A DNA stretch of 64,000 bases from Moringa oleifera (taxonomy: Eukaryota; Streptophyta; Magnoliopsida; Brassicales; Moringaceae). The translations under genes were made by a program, and so were the position numbers. How positions within the stretch are numbered: the stretch's first letter is position 1; each line of letters starts with the position of its first letter. The stretch is taken from the NCBI GenBank assembly GCA_021397835.1, contig JAJFZO010000896.1, positions 4,380,501 to 4,444,500 on the forward strand, given 5' to 3'. The notes below the pieces were generated by a model. The model saw nothing but the letters and a program-made list of their open reading frames with translations, had not been told where the DNA came from and did not search any database. Below, one piece after another: positions 1 through 12,562 of this stretch.

Positions 1-1134
1 GTACTAGGGGAGCCTAGTGATCACTCCGTAATAGTTGCTCGTGTTAGGAGAGCCTAACTATAGTTGTTGGTAGAGGCCAATATCATTACTAAGGGAGCTC
101 AATGGTAACGACCCAACGATTGATACAAGCATTGGGAGAGCCCCATAACTACTGCTAGGCAATCAATTACACTGGCAAACATCTGCATTATGATAGCTTA
201 GTGACTAGCGAGAGATAGTCGTTGGCCCTGGTAGACCTTTGCCAGAGCCCAATGATAGCTATTGGTAAGGGCCAATGTTAGCACTAGGGGAGCTCAACGA
301 TGATGATCTAATGATAAATACAGCTGTTAAGAGAGCCTTACAACTGCTTTTGGGCAATCGCTTGCACTCGCGAACATCTGCACAAGGATTGCTCAGTAGT
401 GAGTTAGACACTATCGTTGGCACTGGAAGACATTTGCAATGGGTCCTTCCAATGATGGCCTAGCGAACGTGAACCGACACCAATGCTTGCATCGACTATT
501 GCTATGAAGCAGTTGCTAGTTCAGTGGATGCTAGTGTTAGCACCGAGGGAGCCTAACGACGTGCCTACGATAATTACTAACATTGGAAAAGCCTAACGAC
601 TATTACTTAGGAGCGGTTGGCAATGTTTAAGGCCAACATAGCAGTAGGGGAGCTCAGCAATGACCTAGTAGTAATCGCTGGCACAGGCAAACATTTACGC
701 TAAGTTCCCCTAAGCGATGACCTAGCGACAGAGGCTATTGCATGTAGAGGAGTCCAATGACGGTGCACTAGTAGTTGTTGGCATAGGGAGGGCAAAACGA
801 CTGCTTAGAGAATTCCCTAGTGCTAGCAGACGTCAAACGCCAACACAAGGGGAACAAAAGTGCTACTAGTTATCATTTCAAGGCAGTTACTAGTGTTAAT
901 AGATGCTAGTGCTAGCACTAAAGGAATCTTACAATGACTTCATGATGGTCGTTAGTATTGGGAGAGCTGAATGACTATTGCTTAGCACTCATAGCGCTAG
1001 GGAAGCTTAGCTATTGTTACGAGGCAATTATTGGTGCTCACAGACGCTGGTGCTAACATTAGGGGGAACGTTAAAATTGCTCAAATGTCATTGCATGGCA
1101 GTTGCTAGTGTCGGTAAATGCTAATGCTAGAGCA
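1..1134 (+). repeat. Type A unit, copy 0 (5' truncated by the window edge)
   Basis: The sequence enters a type A unit after its first landmark. The GATAGCTTAGTGACTAGC segment is near 193, the GTTTAAGGCCAACA landmark near 626 and the GTAGAGGAGTCCAATGA landmark near 743. Its left part lies outside the window. Confidence 0.8.
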
Positions 1135-2490
1135 AAAGGAGGGATGATTCAGTGATAATGGTTGGGATTATAAGAGCTTAACTAATGCTATTGGGTAGTC
1201 CCTGATGCTAGCAAATGCAAGCCACTATCATTACCACAACAATGGCCCAACCGCTGTCGCTAATGCTCGTGAAAGCGAAGGTAAGCAATAAACGAGCCTA
1301 ATAGTGGCCTAACACCAATTGTTGGCATTAGGGTAGCCCAACAATTATGGTAGAGAAGTCGCACGTGTGGCAAATGCTTACACCAGCTTTTGAGGAACTC
1401 AATGACATCCTAGCTACTGCTATTGGGCAGTCACTCATGTTGGTTGACGTCGACGAGCGCATTAATGGAATTGAAGGACTTCTTAGCAATTACTGCAAGG
1501 CAGTTGCTCTTATCGGTAGATGCTAGTGCCAGCAATGGAGGAGCCTAGTGATGACCCCATGATAGTTGCTCGTGTTACGAGAGCCCAATGATAACTGTTG
1601 GTAGGGGCCACTGTCAATACAAGGGGAGCTCAATGGTGACAACCTAATGATGGATACAGGCGTTGGGAGAGTCCTACAATTGCTGCTTGGCAATCACTTG
1701 CAGTTGCAAACATCTACATTAGGATAGCTCAGTAACTAGCGAGAGAGAGTCATTGGTGCTGGTAGACATTTGTAGTGGGTTCCCCCAATGATGGCCTGGC
1801 GAACATTAACTAACACCAACACCTGCATTGGGAGAGCCTTGGAATGACTTAACTATTGTTGTGAATTAGTTGCTAGTGTCGGTAGACACTAGTGTTCGAT
1901 GGAGCCTAGCGATGTCCGTATAATAGTTGCTAACATTGGAAAAGCCCAATGACTATTGCTTGGGAGTGGCTGGCACTATTTAATGCCAACATAGCACTAT
2001 GGGAGCTCAGCGATGACCTAGCAAGAATCGTTGGTGCAGGCAAACATTTGCCGTGCATTCCCCCAAGTGATGACCCAATGACAGATGCTATTGCATGTAG
2101 AGAAGTCCAACGATGGTGCACTAGTAGTTGTTGGCATAGGAAGGGCAAAACAACTGCTCAGAGAAGTCCATAGTGCTAGTAGACGTCGATACCAACATGT
2201 GGGAAACAAAGGCGCTACTTAGCTATCATTGCAAGGTAGTTACTAGTGTTAATAGACATTAGTGCGAGCATGAAAGAAATTCGACCATGACTTCATGATG
2301 GCCATTTGCATTGGGAGAGCCGAACAACTACTACTGGACACTCATTAGTGCTAGGGTGCTTAGCTATTGTTGTGAGGCAATTATTGGTGTCTACAAATGC
2401 CAGTGCTAACACTAAGTGAAACACTAAGATTGCTCAACTGTTATTGCATGGCAGTTGTCACCGTCGGTAGATGCTAGTGCTAGCATAAAA
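1135..2490 (+). repeat. Type A unit, copy 1 (about 1356 bp, full length)
   Basis: A complete copy with all landmarks in order: the GGGATGATTCAGTG variant at the start, GCATTAATGGAATTGAAGG near 1460, GATAGCTCAGTAACTAGC near 1723 and the altered TATTTAATGCCAACA landmark near 1976. A good reference for the full-length unit. Confidence 0.82.
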
Positions 2491-3550
2491 AGAGGCCAAT
2501 GATGATCCAATGATAATGGTTGGTATTGAAAGAGCCTAACTAATGTTGTCGGGCAATCGTTAATGCTAGTAAATACGAGCCACTATCATTACCACAACAT
2601 GGCCCAATCGCTGTCACCAATGCTGGTGAAAGCGAAAGTAAGCATTAAAGGAGCCCAATAGTGGCTTAATACGAGTTATTGGCATTGGAGGAGCCCAACG
2701 ACTGTGGTAGGGAAGTTGCACGTGTTGGCAGAGGCTTGCACCACCTTTTGTAGAACTCAACGATTGGCTAGCTGCTGCTACTAGGCAGTCGAATAATGGC
2801 CCTATAACAGTTGCTCGTGTTAGGAGAGCCTAACGATAACTGTTCGTAGGGGCAAATGTTAGCACTAGGAGAGCTCAACGGTGACGTTTAAATGATAGAT
2901 ATAGGCGTTGGGAGAGCCCTACAACTGCTGATTGGCTTACGCTGGCAAACGTGTGCACTAGGATAGCTCAATAACTAGCTAGAGATAGTGGTTGGTCCTG
3001 CCAAGTATTTGCAATGGGTTCTCCCACTGATGGCCTAGGCGACGACAACCAATACCAAAGCATGCATTGAGAGAGCCTTGGCACTACTCAACTATTGCTG
3101 TAAAGCACTTGCTAGTGTCAATGGATGCTAGTGCTAGCACCAATAGAGCCTAGCGAGTCCCTACGATAGTTGCTAACATTGGCAGCACCTAATAACTGTT
3201 TCTCTAGACTAGGTGGCATTGTTCAAGGCCAACATAACACTAAGGGAGCTCAACAATAACCTAGTAGCAATCTCTAGGACTCACAAACATCTGCACTAGG
3301 TGCCCCCAAGCGATGACCCAATGACAATCGCTATTGCACGTAGAAGAGTCCAATAACAATGCACTAGTAGCGACTGCCAAACCATTGCTGCTAGGCAATG
3401 AGTAGTGCTGGCGGAGCTTAACTATTATTATGAGGCAGTTATTGGTGTTTGTACAAATAAGGTTTTAGCACTAAGGGAAGTGCTAAGATTACTCAACTGT
3501 TGTTGCATGGTAGTTATTAGTGTCGATAGACGCTGGTGTCAGCACAAAAG
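2491..3550 (+). repeat. Type A unit, copy 2 (about 1060 bp, two internal deletions)
   Basis: Compared with copy 1, the GCATTAAGGGAATT landmark and its surroundings (about 150 bp) are missing at about 2791, where GGCAGTCG runs directly into AATAATGGCCC. A second loss of similar size occurs at about 3375, between ACTAGTAG and a GGGCAATCA-like segment. The remaining landmarks are in order. Confidence 0.75.
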
Positions 3551-4380
3551 AAGGCTAGCAATGATCCAATGATAATAAGTGGCATTAAAAGAGCCTAACT
3601 AATGTTGTCGGGTAGTCACTCATGCTAGTAACTATGACCCACTATCATTGTTGCAGCGATAGCCCAATAGCTGTCACTGCTGCTGGTGAAAGTAAGGGTA
3701 AGCATTAAAGGAGCCAAATAGTGGCCTAAAAGTAGTTCTTGGCATCGGGAGAGCCTAAAAACTATGGTAAGGAAGACGAAGGTGTTGGCAGAGGCTCATG
3801 TCAGCTTTTGAGGAACTCTGCAATTACCTAACTACTGTAATCGGGCAGCCGCTCGTGTTGGTTAATGTGAATGCGTGCATTAGGGGAATTGAGGAACCTC
3901 TTAGCAATTGCTACGAGGGAGTTGCTCTTATCGATAGTCGTCAGTGCGAGCAATTGGGGAGGCTAGTGATGACCCCATCACAATTGCTCATGTTAGGAGA
4001 GCCCAATGATAGCCGTTGGTAGGGGCCTATGTCAGTACTAAAGGAGCTCAATGGTGACAATCTAATGATAGATACAAGCATTGGGGGAGCCTTATAACTG
4101 CTGTTGGGTAATCACTTGTGCTTGCAAACATTTGCACTAGAATAGATGCTAGTGCCAGCAATAAAGGAATGTAGCAACGACTTCGCGATGGTCATTGGCA
4201 TTGGGAGAGCCGAATGACTACTTCTCGGTAGTCATTAGCATTATGGGAGCTTAGCTATTGTTGTGAGTGAGTTATTAGTACTTGCAGACATTGGTGTTAG
4301 CACTACAGGGAATGCTAAGATTGCATAATTGTTATTGGATGGCAGTTGCTGTTATTGGTAGGCATTAGTATTAGGCCAAA
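3551..4380 (+). repeat. Type A unit, copy 3 (about 830 bp, one large deletion)
   Basis: The unit is normal up to TTTGCACTAGAATAG near 4142 and then jumps directly to ATGCTAGTGCCAGCA. About 500 bp are removed, including the CACTGTTTAAGGCCAACA landmark. It is the shortest copy in the array. Confidence 0.78.
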
Positions 4381-5740
4381 AAGAGGCCAACAATGATCCA
4401 ATGACAATGGCTGGCATTACAAGAGGCAAACTAATGCTATCGGGCAATCACTCATGCTAGTAAATGCAAGCCACTATCATTACCGCCGCGATGGCCCAAC
4501 TACTATCACTGATGTTGGTGAAAGCAAGTGTAAGCATTAAGAGAGCCCAATAGTGGCCTAACACTAGTTATTGGCATTAGGGGAGCCCAGCGATTATGGT
4601 GAAGAAGTCGCAGGTGTTGGTAGGCGCTCGCACTAGCCTTTAAGGAACTCAATGACTACCTAGCTACTGTTACTAGGCAGTAGCTTGTGTTGGTTAACGT
4701 CGACGCATGCGTTAAGAGAATTGAGGTACTTTCGAGCAATTCTTGCGAGGTAGTTGCTTTAATCGATAGACACCAGCGTGAGCAATGGGGGAGACTAGTA
4801 ATGACCTCATGACAGTTGCTCATGTTAGGGGATCCCAATGATAGCTATTGGTAGAGGCCAATGTCTGCACTGGGGAAGCTCAATAGTGATGACCCAATGA
4901 TAGGTACAAGCGTTGAGAGAGCCTTACAACTACTGCTGGGCAGTCACTTGTACTACCAAATATCTACACAATAATCGCTCAATAATTAGCTGGAGACAAT
5001 CGTTGGTACTAGTAAACATTTGCAGTGGGTTCTCCTAATGATGGCCTAGCGAACGTTAGCCAACACCAAAGCCTACATTGAGAGAGCCTTGGAACTGCTC
5101 AACTATTACTGTGAAGCACTTGCAAGTGTCGGTGGATGCTAGTACTAGCATTGAGGGAGCCTAGCAATGTCCTTACGATAGTTACGAACATTGGAAGAGC
5201 CTAACTCAGGAGTGGGTGGCACTGTTTAAGGCCAACACAACACTAGGGGAGCTCAACGATGACCCAATAGCAATCGCTTGCGCTGGCAAACGTCTGCTTT
5301 GGTTTCTCCCAAGCAATGACCTAGCGACAGTCGCTATTACACGTAAAGGAGTCTAACGATGGTGCAATAGTAGTTCTTGGCATAGAGAGGGCACAACGAC
5401 TGCTGAGCAAAGTCCTTAGTGCTGGTAGATGTTGACGCCAATGCGAGGGGAATGTAGATGCTGCCTAGCTATCATTACAAGGTAGTTACTAATGTTAATA
5501 GATGCTAGTGCTAGCACTATTAGAATCCAGCAACGACTTCATGATTGTCGTTGGCATTAGGAGACCCGAGTGATTATTGCTGGGCACTCATTAGCACTAT
5601 AGGAGCTTAGCGACTGTTGCGAGCAACTATTAGTGTTCACACACGCCGGTGCTAGCACTATAAGGAATGCTAAGATTGCTCAACTATAGTTGCATGGCAG
5701 TTGCTACTGTTGCTAGATGCTAGTGCTAACACAAAAAAAG
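4381..5740 (+). repeat. Type A unit, copy 4 (about 1360 bp, full length)
   Basis: A full-length copy with GCGTTAAGAGAATTGAGG near 4709, an altered GATAGCTCAGTAACTAGC segment (ATCGCTCAATAATTAGC) near 4974 and the CACTGTTTAAGGCCAACA landmark near 5220. Confidence 0.82.
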
Positions 5741-7083
5741 GCCAACAATGATCTAATGATAATGGCTTGCATTAGAAGAGCCTAACTAATGCTGTCGGGT
5801 AGTCGCTGATGCTAGTAAATGCGAGCCACTCCCATTACTGTAACGATAGCCCAACCACTATCACTGATGCTGGTGAAAGTAAGGATAAGCATTAAAGGAG
5901 CTAAATAGTGGCCTAGAAGTAGTTGTTAGCATTGGGAGAGCCCAACAAGTGTGGTGGGGAAGATGTAGGTGATGGCAAATGCTCGCGTCAGCTTTTGAGG
6001 AACTTAGCAATTGCCTAGCTATTGCTAGTGGGCAGCCACTCGTGTTGGTTAACATAAATGCGTGCATTAAGGGAATTAAGGGACCTTTTAGTAATTGCTA
6101 CGAGGTAGTCGTCGGTGCGAGCAATTGGGGAGGCTAGTCATGACCACATGGCAGTTGATCATGCTAGGAGAACCTAACGATAGTTATTGGTAGGGACCAT
6201 TGTCAGCACTAGGGGAGCTTAACAGTGATGACCTAATGATAGATATAGACATTGGGAAAGCCTTATAACAGCTGTTGAGCAATTAGTTACATTAGCAAAC
6301 ATCTGCACAAGGATCGCTCAGTAACTAGCTAGAGAGAGTTATTATCACAGGTAGACATTTACAATGGGTTCTCTTAATGATGGCCTAGCAAACGTCAATG
6401 AACACCAACACCTACATTGCGAGAGCCTTGGAACGGCTCAACTATTGTTGTGAAGCAGTAGCTAGTGTTCGTGGAGGCTAGTGCTAGCATCGAGGAGCCT
6501 AGCAACATCCCTACGATAGTTGCTAACATTGGAAGAGCCCAATGATTGTTGCTCGGGAGTCGCTAGCACTGTTTAAGGCCAACACAGCACTAAGGGAGCT
6601 CAATGATGACCTAGGAGTAATCGTTGTCACTGGCAAACCTCTATGGTGGGTTTCCAAAAGCGATGACCCAGCAACAATCGCTATTGCACGTAGAGGAGTC
6701 TAAGACATTGCATTAGTAGTTGTTGGCATAAGGAGGGCACAACGACTGCTTAGAAAAGTCTGTGGTCTTGGAAGACATTGACGCCAATACAATGGGAACA
6801 TAGGTGATGCCTAGCTATCATTGCAAGGCAGTTATTGGAGTTACTGGACGCTAGTGCTAACACTAAAGGAATCCAGTGATGACTTCATGATGATCGTTGG
6901 AATTAGGAGAGCCGAACGACTACTATTGGGCAGTCATTAGCGCTAAGTGAGCTTAGCTATTGTTACGAGCAATTATTGGTGTTCGCAGACGTTGGTGCTA
7001 GCACTTGGGGGAGCGCTAAGATCGCTCAATTGTTATCCCATGGAAGTTGCTACTACTGGTAAACACTAGTGCTAGCACAAAAA
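5741..7083 (+). repeat. Type A unit, copy 5 (about 1343 bp, full length)
   Basis: A full-length copy with GCATTAAGGGAATTAAGGG near 6064, ATCGCTCAGTAACTAGC near 6313 and CACTGTTTAAGGCCAACA near 6566. A loss of about 30 bp near 6105 removes the TTGCTCTTATCGATAG segment found in copies 1 and 4. Confidence 0.8.
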
Positions 7084-8350
7084 GAGGCCAGCGATGATCC
7101 AATGATAATGGCTGGCATTAGAAGAGCCTAGCTAATGCTGTTGGGCAGTCGCTGATGCTAATGAGTGCGAGCCAGTGTCATTACCGTAGCGATGACCTAA
7201 TCACTGTCACTGATGGTGGTGAAAGCGAGGTTGAGCATTAAAGGAGCCCAATAGTGGCCTAAAACTAATTGTTGGCATTGGGGGAGCCCAACGACTATGG
7301 TGGGAAAGTCACACGTGTTGGCACACGCTTGCGCCATCTTTTGAGGAACTCAACGACTGCCTAGCTATAGGTACTGTGCAGTCGCTTGTGTTGGTTGACA
7401 CCGACGCGTGCATTAGGGGAATTAAAGGACTTTCTAGTAATTGCTGCAAGGTAGTTTCTCTTATTGATAGACGCCAATGCAAGTAATAGGGTAGCCTAGT
7501 GATGACCCCATGAACAATTGCTCGTGTTAGGAGAGCCCAACGACAGCTGCTAGTAGGGGCCAATGTCAACACTAAGAGAGCTCAACGATGACGACGTATT
7601 AATAGTTACACGCATTGGGAGAGCCCTATAACTATTGCTTAGCAATCACTTATGGTGGTAAACATCCGCACTAGGATAGTGGACGTCAACCAACACCGAA
7701 GCTTGATTTAAGAGAGTCTTGGAACTGCTCAATTATTGCTGTGAAGCAATTGCTAATATCAGTGGACGCTAGTGTTAGTATCGAGGGAGCCTAGTAATGT
7801 CCCTACGATAGCTGCTAACATTAAAAGAGCCTAACAACTGTTGCTTGGGAATGGCCGGTACTTTTTAAGGCCAACACAGCACTAGGGGAGCTCAGCAATG
7901 TTCTAGGAGAAATCACTGGTGCTGGTAAACATCTACGCTAGGTTCCCCCAAGCGATAATCACTATTGCACATAGAGGAGTCCCGCGATGGTGCACTAGTA
8001 GTTGTTGGTATAAGGAGGGCACAACGGCTACTCAGAGGAGTCCCTGGTGCTAGCACTTGCCGATGCCAACACGAGGGGAGCATAGGTGCTGCCTAGCTAT
8101 TATTGCAGGGTAGTTACTACTGTTAATAAATGCTAGTGGTTACACTAAAGGAATCTAACGATGACTTCATGATGGTTATTGGCATTGGGAGAGCCGAACG
8201 ACTACTATTGGGCAGTCACTAGGACTAGGGGAGCTGAGCTATTATTGGTGTTCGCACACGCTGGTACTAGCACTAAAGAGAACACTAAGATTGCTCAACT
8301 ATTGTTGCATGGTAGTTATCATTTTCGGTAGACGCCAGTGCTAGCACAAA
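7084..8350 (+). repeat. Type A unit, copy 6 (about 1267 bp, one deletion)
   Basis: Near 7678 the copy passes from CACTAGGATAG straight to TGGACGTCAACCAACACC, losing about 100 bp of the CTCAGTAACTAGC segment. The other landmarks are present, including TTTTTAAGGCCAACACAGC near 7862. Confidence 0.8.
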
Positions 8351-9661
8351 AAGAGGCTAGTGATGATCAAATGATAATGGCTGGCATTAGAAGAGCCTAA
8401 CTAATGCTGTCGAGCAGTCGCTGATGCTAGTAAATGCGAGCCACTGTCATTACTATAGCGATGGCCCAACTACTATCACTGATGTTGGTGAAAGTGAGAG
8501 TAAGCATTAAAGGGGCCTAATAGTGACCTAACAGTAGTTATAGGCATTGGGGGAGCCCAATGACTATGGTGGGGAAGTTGCAAGTGTTGGCAGACACTCG
8601 CGCTAGCTTTTAAGAAACTAAACGACTACCTAGCTACTTTTACTAGGTAGTTGCTCTTGTTGGTTGACATCGATGCTTGCATTAAAGGAATTGAGGGACT
8701 TTTGAGCAATTAATCTGAGGTAGTTGCTCTTATCGATATACACTAATGTGAGCAATCACGGAGACTAGCGATGAACCCTGTGATAATTATTTATGTTAGG
8801 AGAGCCCGATGATAGTTATTAGTAGGGGCCAAGGACAACAATGATGACCCACTGATAGATACAGGCATTTGGAGAGCCCTATAACTACTGTCAGGCAATC
8901 AATTGCACTAAAAAATATCTGCACTAAGATAGCTCAAAAACTAGCTAGAAACAGTCCTAATGATGGCTTAGCGAATGTTAACTAACACCAACGCTAGCAT
9001 TGAAAAAGCCTTTGAACTGCTCAACTGTTACTGTGAAGCAGTTGCTGGTGTTAGTGGATGCTAGTGCTAGCACCAAGGGAGCCTCGCGACATCCCTACGA
9101 GAGCTACTAACATTGGAAGAGCCGAATGACTATTACTCAAGAGTGACTGGCATTGTTTAAGGCCAGCACAGCACTAGAGGAGCTCAACGATGACTTGGCA
9201 GCAATTGTTGATATTGGTAAACATCTGTGCTAGGTTCCCACAAGCAATGACCTAGTGATAGTCACTATTGCATATAGAGGAGTCCAATGATAGTGCACTA
9301 GTAATTGTTGGCATATGAAGGGCATAACGACTACTCAGAGAAGTCCCTCGTGCTGGCACACAACAACGCCAACACAAGGGGATCTTAAGTGTTGCCTAAC
9401 TATCATTGCAAGGCAGTTACTAGTCTTAGTAGGCATTAGTGCTAGCACTGAAAGAATCTAGCCACAACTTCATGATAGTCATTGGCATTAGGAGAGCTGA
9501 ATGCTGGGCAGTCACTAGAGCGAGGGTGCTTAGCTATTTTTACGAGGCAGTTATGAGTGTTCACAAACGCTGGTACTAGCACTAAGGGGAATGTTAAGAT
9601 TGCTCAATTGTGGCTGCATGATAGTTGCTAGAATCAATAAATGCTAGTACTAGCACGAGAG
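8351..9661 (+). repeat. Type A unit, copy 7 (about 1311 bp)
   Basis: All main landmarks are present, including GCATTAAAGGAATTGAGGG near 8679, ATAGCTCAAAAACTAGC near 8929 and CATTGTTTAAGGCCAGCA near 9149. A loss of about 50 bp near 8945 removes the GACATTTGCAGTGGG segment. Confidence 0.78.
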
Positions 9662-10837
9662 GAGGCCAACGATGATCCAATGATAGTGGCTAGCATTAGA
9701 AGAGCCTAACTAATGCTATCGGGCAGTCGTTGATGCCAGTAAATGCGAGCCACTATCATTACCACAGCGATGGCCCAATGGCTGTCACTGATGCTGGTGG
9801 AAGCGAGGGTAAACATTAAAGGAGCCCAATATTGGCCTAGCAGTAGTTGTTGGCATTGAGAGAGCGCAATGACGGTGGTGGGGACGTTGTAAATGTTGGC
9901 AGACGCTCACGCTAGCTTTTGAGGAACTTAACGACTACCTAGATACTACTACTAGGCAATTGCTTATGTTGGTTAATGTCAACGCATCCATTAAGGGAAT
10001 TAAATGACTTTCGAGCAACTGCTTAATGATTACCCCATGATAGTTGCTCATGTTATGAGAGCCCACTAATAGTTATGGTAGGGCCAATGTCAGCACTAGG
10101 GGAGCTCAACAGTGATGACCCAATGATAAAAACAAGTGTTGGGGGAGCCCTAAAATTGCTGGTGGGCAGTCACATGCACTGGCAAACATTTGCACTAGGA
10201 CAGCTCAGTGACTATCGAAAGATAATCATTGGCACTCGTAGACATTTGTAGTGGGTTCTCCCAATGTTAACCTAGTGAACGTTAACCAACACTAATGCCT
10301 GCATTGAGAGAGCCTTGGAACTGCTCAACTATTGATGTAAAGCAATTGCTAGTGTTTGTGGATGCTAGTGCTAGCATCGAAGGAGTGAGCAACATCCTTA
10401 CGATAGTTACTATCATTAGAAGAGCCCAATGACTGTTGCTCAAGAGTGGCTAGCACTGTTTACGGCCAATACAGCACTAGATGACCTCAATGATGACATA
10501 AAAGCAGTCCCTAGCGTTGGTAAACATCTACGCTAGGTTCTTATAGCGATGACCTAACGACAGTCGCTATAGCACGTAGAGGAGTCCAATGATAGTGCAC
10601 TAGTAGTAGTTGGCATAGGGAGGGCACAATGACAACTCAGAGAAGTTCATGGTGCTGGTCGACATCGACACAAACATAAGGGGAACTTAAGTGCTGCCTG
10701 GTTATTGTTGCAAGGCAGTTGTTGGTATTGATAGACACTAGTGCCAGCACTAAAGTAATCCAATGATGATTTCATGATGGTTATTAGCATTGGGGAGTCG
10801 AACGACTACTGCTGGGCAACCATTAGTGTTGAGGGAG
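9662..10837 (+). repeat. Type A unit, copy 8 (last copy, joins type E)
   Basis: It is regular through the altered TGTTTACGGCCAATACAGC landmark near 10457 and the GTAGAGGAGTCCAATGA landmark near 10576. After the TTAGTGTTGAGGGAGCTT segment near 10820, the sequence continues as type E instead of a further type A unit. Confidence 0.75.
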
Positions 10838-12562
10838 CTTAACGATGACCCAACGGTAATCATTAGCACTGGTAGACATTGGTGTTGTATTCCTCCAACT
10901 GTGGTCTAATGAGAGTAGGAGGCATAAGTAGGCATGTGGGTAAGCATTAGAGGAGCTCAATGACTACTACAGGCTAGCCCCTCATGCTTGCAGATGCTCG
11001 TGCTAACTTTAGGGGAACTTAACAACTGTTTAGCTTTAACAATGAGGCACTTGTTTGTATTGGTAGATGAAATTTCTAACACATGGAGAACCTAGGGATT
11101 AATCAGCTATGACTAAGGGGTTATTGCTAGTGTCAGTAGATGCGAGCACCAATATAGGGGAGGCCTTGCAGCGACCCCATGACAATCACTGGCATTAAAA
11201 GAGCCCAACGATTGCTACTAAGTAGTCACCAGCACAGGCAAAGGCCAACACTAGCACTAGGGAGCTTAGTGATAATTCAACCGTAATCATTAACATTGGC
11301 AGACATCTATGCTAGGTTCTTCCAGCAATGGCCATGTAATCATTATTGATGCAGGTGGACACGAGGTAAAAGTACTAGATGGGTCCAAGGATGCCTAGCA
11401 GCAGTGGTTGACATTAAGAGAGCCTAACGATGACAATAAAGAAGTTGCTGATGCTAGTAAATACTCTGGCCAGCTTTGAATTAACCCTACGATTATGTGG
11501 TTACTGCTACGGGGTAGTTGTCAATGTTCACAAACATCAATGCTAGCACTAACCTGGGCACTGCCCAACATTTTTTATGGGGTAGCAGTTGGTGTCGATA
11601 AGCGCTTATGCCAACATTAAGGGAGCCGTGTGACAACACTATAACTGTTACTGGTGTTATGAGAGCCCAACAACTACTACTAGGCAGTCGCTGGCGCTAG
11701 TAGAGGGCAAAACTAATGCTAGCAGTACTTGCTGATGCTGGCAAAGATCTGCACTAGGTTGCCATTGTGATGGCCCAATGGCAGTCACTAGCACAAGTAA
11801 ACGTGAGGACAAGCACTGAATGGGCCCAACATTAGCCTAGCTAACAGTAGGTTGCATTGGGAGAGCCTAAAGGCTAGTGCAGGGAAATGCCTAGTACAGG
11901 CTAATAGTGGCGCTAACTTTGGGAAAACCCAGTGATTACCCAACTTCTTTTGTGATGTAGTTGCTGGTGTTGGTAGATGCTAGAGCTAGTACTAGGGGAG
12001 TCTAGCGATGACCCCGTGGTAGTCATGGCATTGGGAATGCCCAACTACTATGGCAAAGTAATTGTTGACATTGGTAGATGTTAGAGTCAGCACTAAAGGC
12101 ACTTAGGGATGACCCAATGACTATCACTGACATTGGCAAATGTAAGTGCAAGTACTAAAGAAGCTCAATGATGGCGCAGCTGCAGTAGAAAGCATAAGAA
12201 GAGCCTAATGATGACTACATGGAAGTCATTGGTGCTAGCAGATGCTTGCACCAACTTTGGGAGAACCCAAAACCTACTTAGCTGCTACTGCAAGGTAGTT
12301 ACTCATATTGGTAGACACCGATCCTAGTACTAGAAGAACCTAGGGGTAGCCTAGCTTTTGCAACGGGGTAGTCGTTGGTATCGATGGACACTAACCACAG
12401 CATCGGGGTAGCCTAACGATGACAGTATAAAAGTCGCTGGTGTTGGGACAACCATTTACTACAGTTAGGCAATCATAGACATTGGTATATGCTGGTGCCA
12501 ATACTAGAGGAGCTTAGTGATGACCCAATGGCAGTACTGGGTTCCTCCTGTGATAGCATAAG
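10838..12562 (+). repeat. Type E segment 1 of satellite family 1
   Basis: Family 1 units in an order that recurs near 22441, 36891 and 47946. Diagnostic points in order are: a GAGAGTAGGAGGCATAAGTAGGCATG segment near 10910, a TAGATGAAATTTCTAACACATGG segment near 11064, CTGGCCAGCTTT near 11470, and a ...GACTACATGGAAGTCATTGG segment near 12214. The TAGATGAAATT segment is shared with the copies near 20376 and 22666. No open frame of note and no gene. Confidence 0.8.

Larger units (their letters stand above)
1..10837 (+). repeat. Type A array: 1.3-kb higher-order repeat of satellite family 1
   Basis: This region holds eight full or shortened copies plus a leading partial copy of a unit of about 1.26-1.36 kb. 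Each copy contains the same ordered landmarks: AGAGGCCAACGATGATCC, then GCATTAAGGGAATTGAGGG, then a GATAGCTCAGTAACTAGC segment, then CACTGTTTAAGGCCAACA, then GTAGAGGAGTCCAACGATGG. Copy starts, taken at the first landmark, are near 1135, 2491, 3551, 4381, 5741, 7084, 8351 and 9662. The unit is about three basic family 1 units (400-470 bp) that have diverged and been amplified together, which is what defines a higher-order repeat. No coding potential is seen; stops occur densely in all frames because CAG has often become TAG. Copies differ mainly by transitions. Confidence 0.88.

Noticed and set aside
1949..2173. Overlapping sense and antisense frames of 60-75 codons in type A units
   Set aside because: Length is as expected by chance over 64 kb, and the frames are interrupted in sister copies of the same 1.3-kb unit.
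7860..7885. Possible promoter (TTTTTAAGGCC and TATTTAAGG look like TATA elements)
   Set aside because: The element is part of the type A and G unit and no transcript or gene follows it. Without expression data a promoter call is not supported.
1..10837. CRISPR-like array
   Set aside because: The repeats are long, contiguous and diverged, with no unique spacers between short identical repeats and no cas genes.
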